DNA of 56,593 bases, taken from NCBI GenBank assembly GCA_020555605.1, contig JAJCJC010000017.1, positions 1-56,593 of the forward strand, read 5' to 3'. The position numbers were made by a program, and so were the translations under genes. The stretch is from a bacterium 210917-SL.2.15. GTDB taxonomy: Bacteria; Bacillota; Clostridia; Oscillospirales; Oscillospiraceae. Position 1 is the first letter of the stretch, and each line of letters begins with the position of its first letter. Under the pieces are notes generated by a model, which had not been told where the DNA came from, searched no databases, and saw only the letters and a list, made by a program, of their open reading frames with translations. Positions 33,988-43,139 of the stretch are shown here, in pieces.

Positions 33988-35181
33988 TCAGAGTTCCATA
34001 TCCTTTCCTTTGTTTTTCTGCGGCTTCGGTGTGTGGGACGGCTGGGCTTTCTGCGCGGATTTCAGCTTGTCACGGATGGATTCACGGGCAGCGGACTTCT
34101 TCGGAACGGTGTCATAGACGGCAATACCGGCATCTTCCACATACGAGCGGACATACTGGATGCTTTCCGAAAAGCGGATGGGGCGGTTCTTGTCCTCGAT
34201 GTTGGTCAGCCGGACTTCATCAGCGGCAAAATCAACCGCGTCGATTCTGCACTTGATGCCGTCTACATTCAGCGTCGCGCCGACAGGAATGTAATCTGCG
34301 GCTTTGAGTTCCTTGAAGGTCTCGCCGTCCTTGCTGAGAAAGACATCCGCACCGGACTGCCAGAGCTTCTTTGATGCTGCTACCCATGCAGCTTCACGGA
34401 AGCCGGTCACCGGCATGGAGGGCTTGCCGCGCACCTTCTTCTCAAGGAGCTTCGTGCCGAGCAAGGGCGCGGCTTTTTCCGCGTCCTTGCCATACAGCTC
34501 AAAATAGCCGTTCTGGGCAAAGCAAACCAGCGCGTCGGGATGCGCCTTTTTGACTGCCTCGTACTTGCGAAGTTCTGCAACGGGCAGAGGGGCAAGCGTC
34601 TCTGTCCTTTCTGCCTCCGGCAGTCTGTCACGGCGGCTTTTCTGCTTGGTCAACACTTCTGTCAGAGCCTCCGCGTCCTTCGGGAGCGTCCGGTGGGCTT
34701 GTACGCCGCCATGCTCACTAACCAGAGCCATTGCTGCATCGAAGCTGCTGCGGCAGGGGGCTTCCAGCACAAAGCCATCCGCAAAGGTCAGCCGGTCATG
34801 ATCCGGCGCAACAGAGTTCTGCGCTACGTTTGCCGCCTGTTCCCGGTAGTTGATCTCAAAGACATCCCCGAACACCTTGCCGCGCTTGACAGCTTTCGGG
34901 ACAATGACACGGGCAATGCACTCGTCGTAGGTCTGCTCCGCATAGAAACGGAAGGTATTGTGATCCCGCGTTCCCTGAATGAAGACCTGATTTTCGTTGA
35001 GGCAGTGCGTTCCATGCGGACGGCAGAACCACATCAGCGTTTTGTCTTCGGGATTCTGGCTTTCGGCGGCGCGGCGGATGATGCGCTTGTCGATGTCGAA
35101 GTCTTCCTTGTAGCTGTCCACATGACTATCCACGAGCTTCTGAAGCTCCGCGATGATGTCAACGTCTGTGTATTTCTTCAT
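33988..35181 (-). CDS. MutS-I-like domain protein with the shared C-terminal tail
   Basis: The 397-residue soluble protein has a central stretch (KKAHPDALVCFAQNGYFELY and GKDAEKAAPLLG) resembling MutS domain I, the mismatch-reading module, without the MutS ATPase. A C-terminal beta domain (NVDGIKCRIDAVDFAADEVRL) resembles DUF4316-type parts of ICE proteins. The last residues SIRDKLKSAQKAQ and NKGKDMEL repeat the tail seen in the ArdA-like, ArdC-like and PcfB proteins. It has its own site (GAAAGGAG) and sits between ArdC-like and TTRAP genes. Exact function unknown. Confidence 0.65.
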   Translation of the reverse strand: MKKYTDVDIIAELQKLVDSHVDSYKEDFDIDKRIIRRAAESQNPEDKTLMWFCRPHGTHCLNENQVFIQGTRDHNTFRFYAEQTYDECIARVIVPKAVKRGKVFGDVFEINYREQAANVAQNSVAPDHDRLTFADGFVLEAPCRSSFDAAMALVSEHGGVQAHRTLPKDAEALTEVLTKQKSRRDRLPEAERTETLAPLPVAELRKYEAVKKAHPDALVCFAQNGYFELYGKDAEKAAPLLGTKLLEKKVRGKPSMPVTGFREAAWVAASKKLWQSGADVFLSKDGETFKELKAADYIPVGATLNVDGIKCRIDAVDFAADEVRLTNIEDKNRPIRFSESIQYVRSYVEDAGIAVYDTVPKKSAARESIRDKLKSAQKAQPSHTPKPQKNKGKDMEL

Positions 35182-35193
35182 GCGTCTCCTTTC

Positions 35194-37068
35194 TCACAAC
35201 TCCATGTCGTGTGTTTTGGATTTGACCGGGGATTTCTTCTCCGGCTGTGTTTTCGCGGCAGCTTTGAGCTGATCGCGGATGGAGGGCTTTTCCTGCTTCT
35301 GCTCCTGCTTAATGTATTCCAGCGTCGGCAGCAGCTCACGATAACAGCCCTGTGTTTTCCGCGCTGCATGACGGCGATGAATTTTGAACAGCGGCTCACC
35401 ATTCTGCGTGACCGTGTTGCCCTCAATTTTGACGGCGTTCCGTGCCAGCAGATTGAAGGAGTGGTTGGAGGCACGGTAGGAAGCCCGCATTCCGTCGTTG
35501 TTATAGGCGATCTGCCCCTTGAGCGTGTCCATGACGGCGGCTTTGATTTCCTTCTCTTCGGCGGTCAGGCGGTGTGCCTTCGGTGCTTTCGCTGCTTCCT
35601 CCGGCAAAGGAGCAAAGGGAGACTTAACCTCCACGGTTTTTACCTCGATAGAGGTAATCTCATCGTTCTCCCACGCAACGACCTCCGGGTCTCTTTCCTC
35701 TGTTTTCTCGGAAGTGACTTCCTTCTTAGGTTCGGTCTGCTGGCGGAACGCATCCACGAAAAGTGCAGTCAGTCCGGGATTGAGTTTATCCACAAGGAAG
35801 CGGGAGGCATTCTCCGGGCAGACCTCAACGCTCTTCGCCCACTCCTTGAGAGGCTGCGGAATGCGCCCGTCAAAGTTTTTCTGCTGAATGGTGTTTGCAA
35901 GGACATACCGGACGCGCTCCGGAGAGAACTGCTCAAGGACGCTTTTCACGGCAGCTTCCGCATTCAGGCGGTTATCTCCATAGTTGGAGCTGATTGCCGC
36001 TTCAATCGCACTGCGGCATTTCTCGTTTGCAGCAAGGGAGGCGCGATATGCTTCCATCTCACCGGCTTCATAGGCGTAATTTGCCGTCTCACGGTAAATG
36101 GGTGCTTCCGGCATCGGCTCTGCGGGCGCTTCGGTATCTTTCTCTGCGGACTGCGCTTTCTCTGCCAGCAGCACCTTGAGCTTGGCGTCAATGCCCTCGA
36201 TCATCTCAGCCGCCGTCTTGCGGATAGTGTCCAGAGAGCTTTTCAGCTCTTTGGTTTCCTTGCCGGATGACCAACCGGCGATGTAGCCGAAGGAGTAGTC
36301 CGAGGTTTCAATGCCGTAACGCTGACAAACCGTGTAGGCTACGCTTTCTGCCTCAACCTCTTTGGTGTGACGATCTTTCTTATCTTCGGGAGCGGCTTTC
36401 TCGTCAGGCTTGAAGGCATGGAGCTTGGCGTGAGCGATCTCATGAATGGCGGTTTTGACCGTCTGGATTTCGCTCATGCCCTCCTGAATGGCAATACGGC
36501 TTTCAACCGGAGAGAAGAATCCCTTTGCGCCGCCCGGAATATCCTCAAAGGATATGGGGACGGGAGATTCCTGCTTGAGCGCATCGAAGAATGCCTCGTA
36601 GTTTTCGACGGTGCCTTTCAGCTCATCGACGATGATGTCCGGAAGCTCCTTGCCGTCCGTCTGGGAAACATCAAAGACGCTCACCACCTTGAAGGCAGGA
36701 CGCAGAACCTCGACCGTCTCCGTGACAGCCTTTCCGTCTGTGCCAATCACCGGCTTCTGCGTCAAAGGGTCAATCTTCTCGCGCTCTTCCTGCGCCTTGT
36801 ACGGCGCGGGCGCAAGAATCTTGATTCCTTTTTCACCCTTCATGACCTGACGGTCAAAGTTACGCTGCCACGAGGTATAACCGGCAACATAGGTTGCCTC
36901 CGGCTTCTGCATCGCAATGAGCAGCGTGTTGTTGAAGGAGTAGTTGTAGAACTTGGACATCGTGCGGAGATATTCCTTGAACCGCTCGGATTCAAAAAGC
37001 TCCTTGATGCCCTGTTCCAGCTTGTCCGTGATTTCGCGGACTTGCTGTGCATTTTTGTTTTCAGCCAT
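35194..37068 (-). CDS. ArdC-like antirestriction/metallopeptidase protein with DUF3849
   Basis: The 624-residue protein has an N-terminal ArdC-like ssDNA-binding domain (SKFYNYSFNNTLLIAMQKP, then GYTSWQRNFDRQVMKGEKG), a zinc-peptidase motif HEIAH (AIHEIAHAKLHA, about 210) and a DUF3849 module (about 345-440, ANYAYEAGEMEAYRASLAAN). ArdC protects incoming single-stranded plasmid DNA from restriction. The tail SIRDQLKAAAKTQ and SKTHDMEL is shared with three other proteins of the operon. Its size is about twice that of simple ArdC proteins. Confidence 0.85.
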   Translation of the reverse strand: MAENKNAQQVREITDKLEQGIKELFESERFKEYLRTMSKFYNYSFNNTLLIAMQKPEATYVAGYTSWQRNFDRQVMKGEKGIKILAPAPYKAQEEREKIDPLTQKPVIGTDGKAVTETVEVLRPAFKVVSVFDVSQTDGKELPDIIVDELKGTVENYEAFFDALKQESPVPISFEDIPGGAKGFFSPVESRIAIQEGMSEIQTVKTAIHEIAHAKLHAFKPDEKAAPEDKKDRHTKEVEAESVAYTVCQRYGIETSDYSFGYIAGWSSGKETKELKSSLDTIRKTAAEMIEGIDAKLKVLLAEKAQSAEKDTEAPAEPMPEAPIYRETANYAYEAGEMEAYRASLAANEKCRSAIEAAISSNYGDNRLNAEAAVKSVLEQFSPERVRYVLANTIQQKNFDGRIPQPLKEWAKSVEVCPENASRFLVDKLNPGLTALFVDAFRQQTEPKKEVTSEKTEERDPEVVAWENDEITSIEVKTVEVKSPFAPLPEEAAKAPKAHRLTAEEKEIKAAVMDTLKGQIAYNNDGMRASYRASNHSFNLLARNAVKIEGNTVTQNGEPLFKIHRRHAARKTQGCYRELLPTLEYIKQEQKQEKPSIRDQLKAAAKTQPEKKSPVKSKTHDMEL

Positions 37069-37084
37069 CTCAAACCTCCATTTC

Positions 37085-37843
37085 TTATTTGCTTTTGGGC
37101 GAAGAAAACCCCGTCTGGGATTTGTTCAGTAAACGAGCCTTTACCTCAGACGGGGGTTCTCTGCGCGTCAGCCGACGATGAAAGATGTTATCCTCCTTCT
37201 CCCATTCAATCAGTCTGTCAAACAGCTCCGGGTGTTTTGTAATCATGTGCAGCAGCTCTTCATCGCTTGCATTGGGACAGAACCAGCAGCCGTTTCTCCG
37301 GCAGTGAGCGTAGATCGGGGAAAGCAGCCCGTGTTCCGTACAGAGCTTGTAGGCGTCCGCCTCGGTCATACCGTATTTGGCAAGCAGACTGACCTTCTTC
37401 ACGCCATCCAGACGAGCAAGGCGTTTTGGCTCATCCTCCGCGATGCCGACATAGCTCACAGTGTCCGACGAGAGCGCGGCATTGTACTTGCGGACGGGCG
37501 GGATTTTGCAGTCCCGATTGACCGCACACATCCCAGCCCATGCGAAGCCGCGAATCTCGCCCTTATGCGGTCCGCGGGTGATGACATGATGGAACACATC
37601 ATCGTAGGTTTTGTCTGCATGGAGAATGGTGAACTTGATGCCCAGCTCCTTTTCACAGAAGGGCTTGAGCCGGTCATAGATGAAGTCCCGGTGTTCCGGG
37701 ACTTCACCGCTTGTGTTCTGATCAAACATAACCTCACTGAAAACCGCCTCGTCCAGCGGTTCCTTGTGCTGTGCAGCCAGCAGGAGCGTCGCTACGCTGT
37801 CCTTACCTCCGCTGCAAGAGGCAACATATTTCGGGCGGCTCAT
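37085..37843 (-). CDS. PP-loop protein of the PAPS-reductase type
   Basis: The 252-residue protein has an ATP-pyrophosphatase PP-loop SGGKDS (residues 10-15) and later cysteine-containing blocks (AGMCAVNRDCKIPP, and CRRNGCWFCPNAS), as in phosphoadenosine-phosphosulfate reductase-type enzymes, which include the phosphorothioation enzyme DndC. It overlaps topB by 4 bp. Co-occurrence with a topoisomerase and methyltransferases hints at DNA or RNA modification, but substrate and activity are not shown by sequence. Confidence 0.8.
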   Translation of the reverse strand: MSRPKYVASCSGGKDSVATLLLAAQHKEPLDEAVFSEVMFDQNTSGEVPEHRDFIYDRLKPFCEKELGIKFTILHADKTYDDVFHHVITRGPHKGEIRGFAWAGMCAVNRDCKIPPVRKYNAALSSDTVSYVGIAEDEPKRLARLDGVKKVSLLAKYGMTEADAYKLCTEHGLLSPIYAHCRRNGCWFCPNASDEELLHMITKHPELFDRLIEWEKEDNIFHRRLTRREPPSEVKARLLNKSQTGFSSPKSK

Positions 37844-39909
37844 CGGTCGAACTCCATCTTGAAGCTGACATATTTGCCGCCGCTGTCATCCAGCCGAATC
37901 ACCGCATCGTAGAGCTGAGGCTTCTTCGGCGTGTAAAGCCCGGTCACTCGGCAGCAGCCCTTGTCCAGCAGCTCCTTTGCGATCCTCTTGGTCAGCTTCT
38001 TTTTCTTGCTGGAAAAGAACTTGTTGTCTTCCCACAGGCAGAAGGAGCAAGCCTTGTTTGAGCAGTAGAAGTTGCCCGTGCCGACATAGACCGGAGAACC
38101 ACAACGAGGACATTTGCCGATTTCCTCCTTGCCCGTGCCGAAACGCTGGGCTTCGGCATCGGAGAGAAACGGGTAGGCTTTCACGAGATCCCCGGTCATC
38201 CGGACAATGCCGCTGAGAAATGCGTCTGCATCCGCATTGCCGCGCTCAATCTCCATGAGCGTGTTTTCCCATTCCGCCGTCATTGCGGGAGATGTGATCT
38301 GTTCCGGCAGGACGCAGACAAGGTTGCAGCCGTCCTTCGTGGGAATGAGGGATTTGCCTTTACGCTCTGCAAAGCCGGATTTCACCAGCTTTTCAATGAT
38401 ACCGGCACGGGTCGCTGGTGTTCCGAGACCTTTCTTCTCGGTGTCATCGTCGAACTGATCGTTTCCGGCGGTCTCCATCGCAGACAGAAGCGTGTCTTCC
38501 GTGTACTGCTTTGGGGGCGTCGTGAAGTGTTCGGTGACGCTGGCGGACACACCATCCAGAACATCGCCCTCATGGACTTCGGGCAGGGACTTTATGGGTT
38601 CGTCCTTTTCCTTCGTCTTGAGGGAGGACTTGAACAGCTCTTCGATGGCTTTCCATCCGTTTTGAACGACGGTCTTCCCCTTGGTTTTGAACTCGTAGCC
38701 CTCGCAGGAGAGCGAGATCTGCGTTTCTGCGTAGGTGTGCTTCTCGCCGGTCGCACACAGAAGGCGCATCCCGATAAGATTGAGGATTTTCTGCTCCGAC
38801 CGAGGAAGCGCCGAAACATCCTGCTTTTCAAGCTGGATGGTCGGGAGAATGGCATGGTGATCTGTGACCTTGCTGTTGTCGGTTACGCGGGCAATGTCCG
38901 GAGTAACCGAAACGCCGGAGAAAAGCGGAAGCTGGCGGCAGACAATAGAAATGACCTGACGGGCGGTGTCCTCCATATCATCCGTAATAAACTGGCTGTC
39001 CGTGCGCGGATAGGTCAGGAGCTTCTTTTCGTAGAGTGTTTGTACGAGATCGAGCGTCTGCTGGGCGGTGAAGCCGTAGTAGCGGTTAGCCTCGCGCTGC
39101 AAGGTAGTCAGATCATAGAGCTTCGGAGGATTGACGGTTTTCGTCTCCCGCTTGAGAGAAGAAACGACGGCTTGCTTTTTCTCGCAAGCCGCCGCAATTC
39201 TTTTTGCTTCCTCTTCGGTTTTGACCTTTTCCAGATCGGCGGTCAGATCGCCCTTGCCGACGTGGACGTTGAAATACTTCTCCTTTTGGAACGTGGAGAT
39301 TTTCCCGTCGCGCTCCACCAGCATTGCAAGGGTCGGCGTCTGAACGCGCCCGACCACCAGCTTCTTGTGATAGAGCGTGGTAAACAGGCGGGTGCCGTTG
39401 ATACCGACGATCCAGTCCGCCTTCGAGCGGCTGAGTGCCGCTTCATAGAGATGGTCATATTCCTTGCCGTCCCGGAGATGCTGGAAGCCTTCGCGGATGG
39501 CGGAGTCCTCCAACGAGCTGATCCACAGACGCTTGAAGGGCTTGGTGCATCCGGCTTTGTTGTAGACCAGCCGGAAGATCAGCTCACCCTCGCGTCCTGC
39601 ATCGGTTGCGCAGACCAGCTCGGTGACGCGCTTGTCCTTCATGAGAACGGACAGCACCTTGAACTGCTGTGCCTTGTCCTTCGTGACTTCAAACATCCAG
39701 CTTTCCGGAACAATGGGCAGATCGTCATACCGCCACTTGGCATACCGCTCATCGTAGGAGCTGGCGTCTGCCAGCTCCACCAGATGACCGAAGCACCACG
39801 AAACGATGTAATTGCCGCCCTCCATGTAGCCGTCCTTGTGGGACGTCGCGCCCAACACCTTTGCGATGGACTGGGCAACGCTGGGCTTTTCAGCAATGAC
39901 TAAGATCAA
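37840..39909 (-). CDS. topB: DNA topoisomerase III
   Basis: The 689-residue type IA topoisomerase has an N-terminal TOPRIM domain (ILVIAEKPSVAQSIAKVLG and VCATDAGREGELIFR), the catalytic tyrosine in LLTYPRTDSQFI (near residue 300) and a C-terminal zinc-ribbon (CPRCGSPVYVGTGNFYC). It would decatenate or relax the transferred DNA. The start is TTG (39909), overlapping the DUF4366 stop. TopB genes at this position are typical of Tn1549-like elements. Confidence 0.95.
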   Translation of the reverse strand: MILVIAEKPSVAQSIAKVLGATSHKDGYMEGGNYIVSWCFGHLVELADASSYDERYAKWRYDDLPIVPESWMFEVTKDKAQQFKVLSVLMKDKRVTELVCATDAGREGELIFRLVYNKAGCTKPFKRLWISSLEDSAIREGFQHLRDGKEYDHLYEAALSRSKADWIVGINGTRLFTTLYHKKLVVGRVQTPTLAMLVERDGKISTFQKEKYFNVHVGKGDLTADLEKVKTEEEAKRIAAACEKKQAVVSSLKRETKTVNPPKLYDLTTLQREANRYYGFTAQQTLDLVQTLYEKKLLTYPRTDSQFITDDMEDTARQVISIVCRQLPLFSGVSVTPDIARVTDNSKVTDHHAILPTIQLEKQDVSALPRSEQKILNLIGMRLLCATGEKHTYAETQISLSCEGYEFKTKGKTVVQNGWKAIEELFKSSLKTKEKDEPIKSLPEVHEGDVLDGVSASVTEHFTTPPKQYTEDTLLSAMETAGNDQFDDDTEKKGLGTPATRAGIIEKLVKSGFAERKGKSLIPTKDGCNLVCVLPEQITSPAMTAEWENTLMEIERGNADADAFLSGIVRMTGDLVKAYPFLSDAEAQRFGTGKEEIGKCPRCGSPVYVGTGNFYCSNKACSFCLWEDNKFFSSKKKKLTKRIAKELLDKGCCRVTGLYTPKKPQLYDAVIRLDDSGGKYVSFKMEFDR

Positions 39910-40685
39910 TCTTCATCACCATCCGTTTCAGCATCCTCCGCAATCTGCGGCTCTTCATCCTCGTTGATGTACGGCTCTTCCTCGTAGCCTTCATCATCAA
40001 AGAAGTCCATATCCTCATCCTTGGGCTTTCTGCCCTTGACGAACTTGATGTAGTAATAAGCTGCACCCGCAGCACCGGCAAGGACAAAGATGACGAGGAT
40101 CATTCCGATGTTGGATTTCTTTTCGGACTTAGGGGCGGGGACATCGGTTTCCGCATCCTTGTCCGGCTCAGGCGTCACGGGAGCTGTGCCGGTGCATTCG
40201 CTCATGTTGGTCTTGCAGACCGGGCAGTCGGTATTGACTTGACCGGCAACGCATTTTTCCTTGCAGTTACAGGTGGTCAGAGCAGCCGCAGTGTCTTCAT
40301 CCAGCAGCGCAAGCAGATCGCTCTCATCGACCATGTTCAGGAAGTATGTCTGATACTGTTCCTCATCCTCGTTGATGGGCGCATCGTAGTCGATGACAAT
40401 GAAGAAGGTGTTGCCGCTTTTCGTCTGGACAGTGATGAACTGCTTGTTGGTTGCCTTGTCATAGAGCAAGTCGCGGGTGTAGGCGTTGCCCTCATCGTCA
40501 ATCGGCTCACCCTTCGGCTTTTCCGGCGCGGGAGTGACTGCGGGCTGCTGTTCCGGCTGGGTTGCCTCTGTGACCGGAAGGTTCTGATCGGTGTCATCGG
40601 CATAGGCAAACGCCGTCACCGAGAAGCAGGACAGAACCATGACGCAGACCGCAAGGACGGTCAGAAAACGAAACTTCTTACGCAT
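39906..40685 (-). CDS. Exported DUF4366-type membrane protein
   Basis: The 259-residue protein has a signal peptide (residues 1-27, hydrophobic FLTVLAVCVMVLSCFSVTAFA), an extracellular part with six cysteines (CNCKEKC, CPVC, EC) and a C-terminal membrane segment (GMILVIFVLAGAAGAAYYYIKF, about 193-214) followed by a very acidic tail. It overlaps DUF4315 by 8 bp and topB by 4 bp. DUF4366 proteins sit at this place in Tn1549-like transfer regions and may be surface parts of the T4SS. Confidence 0.85.
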   Translation of the reverse strand: MRKKFRFLTVLAVCVMVLSCFSVTAFAYADDTDQNLPVTEATQPEQQPAVTPAPEKPKGEPIDDEGNAYTRDLLYDKATNKQFITVQTKSGNTFFIVIDYDAPINEDEEQYQTYFLNMVDESDLLALLDEDTAAALTTCNCKEKCVAGQVNTDCPVCKTNMSECTGTAPVTPEPDKDAETDVPAPKSEKKSNIGMILVIFVLAGAAGAAYYYIKFVKGRKPKDEDMDFFDDEGYEEEPYINEDEEPQIAEDAETDGDED

Positions 40686-40914
40686 TGTCGATTACCTCCG
40701 TATTTTCAGCGGGCTTGGTGCCGCCCTTCATGGAAGACAGGAACGCCATGATCTGATCCTTGTCCATCACCATAGAGCGCACGGTATTGATGATTTCAAG
40801 GTTTTCCAGCTCTGTCTTCTTGTCGTACAGCTCCTTGAGCTGACCTTCGATTTCGGATTTCTTCTTTTCAGCCTTCTCAATGTCGGAGAGGACTTTCTGA
40901 TACTTGGGATTCAT
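40678..40914 (-). CDS. DUF4315 family protein
   Basis: The 78-residue protein is mostly a coiled coil (KVLSDIEKAEKKKSEIEGQL and KKTELENLEI), matching the DUF4315 family, a small conserved part of the same transfer region. ATG 40914 has AAAGGAG 7 nt upstream. It overlaps the DUF4366 start. Confidence 0.85.
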   Translation of the reverse strand: MNPKYQKVLSDIEKAEKKKSEIEGQLKELYDKKTELENLEIINTVRSMVMDKDQIMAFLSSMKGGTKPAENTEVIDNA

Positions 40915-40931
40915 GAAATAACTCCTTTCTT

Positions 40932-43139
40932 TTAATAGGCGGGTCTTCCGAAGGCGTAGAAATGCTGCTGCCAATAGGAAGAGTTGATGGATGTGTACTG
41001 AATGGGATCGCCGCAGTGGATCATGACCCCATCACCAACATAAATGCCGACGTGAGACACGCCGGGGGTGTCATACGTCCCGACAAAGAAGATGAGATCA
41101 CCGGGCTGTGCATTCGCCTTTGAGACCGGCGTACAGACGTTGTAAAGCCCTTGTGCGCCCAGCCGACCGGTATTCACAAGACCGCTGTTCGTGAGAACAT
41201 AGCTGACGAAGCCGGAGCAATCGAAGGATGTGTCGGGATTGGAGCCGCCCCACACATACGGATAGCCGAGGTACTTTTCCGCCTCGGTGATCAGTGTCGC
41301 AAACTTCTCGTCGTTCAGGTATTCCGGGTTGACATCGTAGTCAGCGGGCGGATTTGTGATGTACTTGTCCACATAGGGAGAGTCACCGAACAGATCCTCG
41401 CGGTTGCCCAGCACCGACATATACGTTGCGTACATGGAAAGCTGTTCCTGAGACATGATGTAGACCGGGACGTGGGAGAGATTGAAGTTTTCGAGCTTCA
41501 CGTTGCAGATGTAGTAGTCATACGGGACGCGATAGGTTTCCGTGTGCGTGTTGCCGTCTGCGTCCGTCCATGTGTCGGTCTCCGTGCGGTATCTGGTTTC
41601 GACGATGACCTCTTCGGTGAGGATGTACTGCTTTTCAAACAGCATTTGGAGCGTACCCTGCACCTCATCCAGCGTGAACTCGCCCTCGTGGAGAGCCGAG
41701 AGAATGGAGATCAGCACATAGGGGTCATGCTCAATATCGTCCAGATCGAAGTGGTATTCATCGTAGCTGTGAGTGCTTTCGTAAGTGTCGAGATAGCGTT
41801 GCAGCTCTTGCTCCATCTGGCAATACTGCGCCTCCGCGCCCAGCATCGCGTCATCCTCGCTGAGATAAGAGGAAGCGATCACCGACGAGCCGGTAGAGGT
41901 GAGCATCGAACACGAGCTGATTCCGGCACCGAGCAACACGAGAAGGGCAATTCCGACGCCGATCCAGATAAATACCTTCTTGTTCTTCTCAAAGAACTCC
42001 TTGATCTTGTCGGACACCTTTTCACCGAGCTTCTTGCCGGTATTCTTTGTGGCAGTCCCGGCAGTCTGAGAACCGGCATTTCGAGCGGCGGCATATTCCT
42101 TCTTGATGCTCTGCTTCTGATAGTGCTTGTTCATGTTCTGCTTCTTCATCTCAGGATGCTCCTGCTGATTTCTCTCATATTGGAGCTTTGCATCCGCAGC
42201 ATCCGCCTTATGTTCCAGCTTGGAGACCTTCTCATAAGGCTTGTTGATGCTGTTTTCCCGATGATGACGGAAATGCCGAGCGGCAGTCTCAGCGGCGATC
42301 TCCGTTTTATGCGCCGCCTCAACCGCCGAGTTTTCCTGCTCGACCTCATGGATTTTGCCGTGAATGCCGGAAGCGAGGGTGTCACCGACCTTGCGGACGG
42401 TTTTGTCTGCTTCAAATTGCAGTTTACCTTTGCCTTTGGGCTTTTTCAGCTCATCCTCAAAATGAAGGCGGGTTTTGCCCTTGCCGGTCTCTTCATCGAA
42501 GACACGCTCTTTCTTGAGAACCTTGTGCGTGGGCAGCTTCTCACGGACGGCATCCAGACGCTCATGCGCCTTCTCGGACTTCCTTTCGAGCTTCTGCATC
42601 CGCTTCGTGGGCGGAACGGCATCGTCCGAGACCGGCTTCGCAGAGGCAGTCTCCGCCGCTTGAGAGAGAATGGCATCTGCATCCACTGCTTCAACAGCAG
42701 AGGTCTTGCGCAGCTTGTGCGTGACAACCGTTTCGGCAATCACTGTGCCGGTATGAGAAGAAACACCGTGCTGCTCCAAAACAGGAGGCTTGAACGGCGT
42801 TTCCGATGAGGGCAGCGGTTCGGGTACATTCTGGGGTGGATTTTCTGCCCTTTTCTCTTCTGTGACGGACGTGTCCGAGGGCGGCTGTGTGTTATTATCC
42901 TCGGCGTGTTCCGCCTGAAACTGACGCTGCTGACGGCGCATCTGCACCTTTTTCTGTTCCTCTGGGGAAAGAGCTTCGGAAGGCTCGACTGTCTCACCGG
43001 GCTTCACCAGCTCCGCATCTTCCAGCCTCTTTGACACACGCTGCTCGGTGCCAGCCGTCAGGTTTTCCTCAACCGCGCCTTCCCGCGTCATCCGCACGAC
43101 CACCTTGTCGCGGGCTTTGAGTTCCGGTTCCTTGGACAT
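40932..43139 (-). CDS. NlpC/P60 cell-wall hydrolase of the T4SS
   Basis: The 735-residue protein has a long, charged, proline/glutamate-rich N-terminal part (about 1-385), one membrane segment (VFIWIGVGIALLVLLGAGI, about 388-407), and a C-terminal NlpC/P60 peptidase (about 610-735) with catalytic Cys in FDCSGFV and His in VSHVGIYVG. It would cut peptidoglycan so that the conjugation channel can pass. The start overlaps the methyltransferase stop (TGATG). Confidence 0.92.
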   Translation of the reverse strand: MSKEPELKARDKVVVRMTREGAVEENLTAGTEQRVSKRLEDAELVKPGETVEPSEALSPEEQKKVQMRRQQRQFQAEHAEDNNTQPPSDTSVTEEKRAENPPQNVPEPLPSSETPFKPPVLEQHGVSSHTGTVIAETVVTHKLRKTSAVEAVDADAILSQAAETASAKPVSDDAVPPTKRMQKLERKSEKAHERLDAVREKLPTHKVLKKERVFDEETGKGKTRLHFEDELKKPKGKGKLQFEADKTVRKVGDTLASGIHGKIHEVEQENSAVEAAHKTEIAAETAARHFRHHRENSINKPYEKVSKLEHKADAADAKLQYERNQQEHPEMKKQNMNKHYQKQSIKKEYAAARNAGSQTAGTATKNTGKKLGEKVSDKIKEFFEKNKKVFIWIGVGIALLVLLGAGISSCSMLTSTGSSVIASSYLSEDDAMLGAEAQYCQMEQELQRYLDTYESTHSYDEYHFDLDDIEHDPYVLISILSALHEGEFTLDEVQGTLQMLFEKQYILTEEVIVETRYRTETDTWTDADGNTHTETYRVPYDYYICNVKLENFNLSHVPVYIMSQEQLSMYATYMSVLGNREDLFGDSPYVDKYITNPPADYDVNPEYLNDEKFATLITEAEKYLGYPYVWGGSNPDTSFDCSGFVSYVLTNSGLVNTGRLGAQGLYNVCTPVSKANAQPGDLIFFVGTYDTPGVSHVGIYVGDGVMIHCGDPIQYTSINSSYWQQHFYAFGRPAY

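Noticed and set aside
34540..36270. A 576-codon open frame antisense to the ArdC-like and MutS-I-like genes
   Set aside because: The opposite strand holds two well-supported genes with ribosome sites; the antisense product shows no motif.
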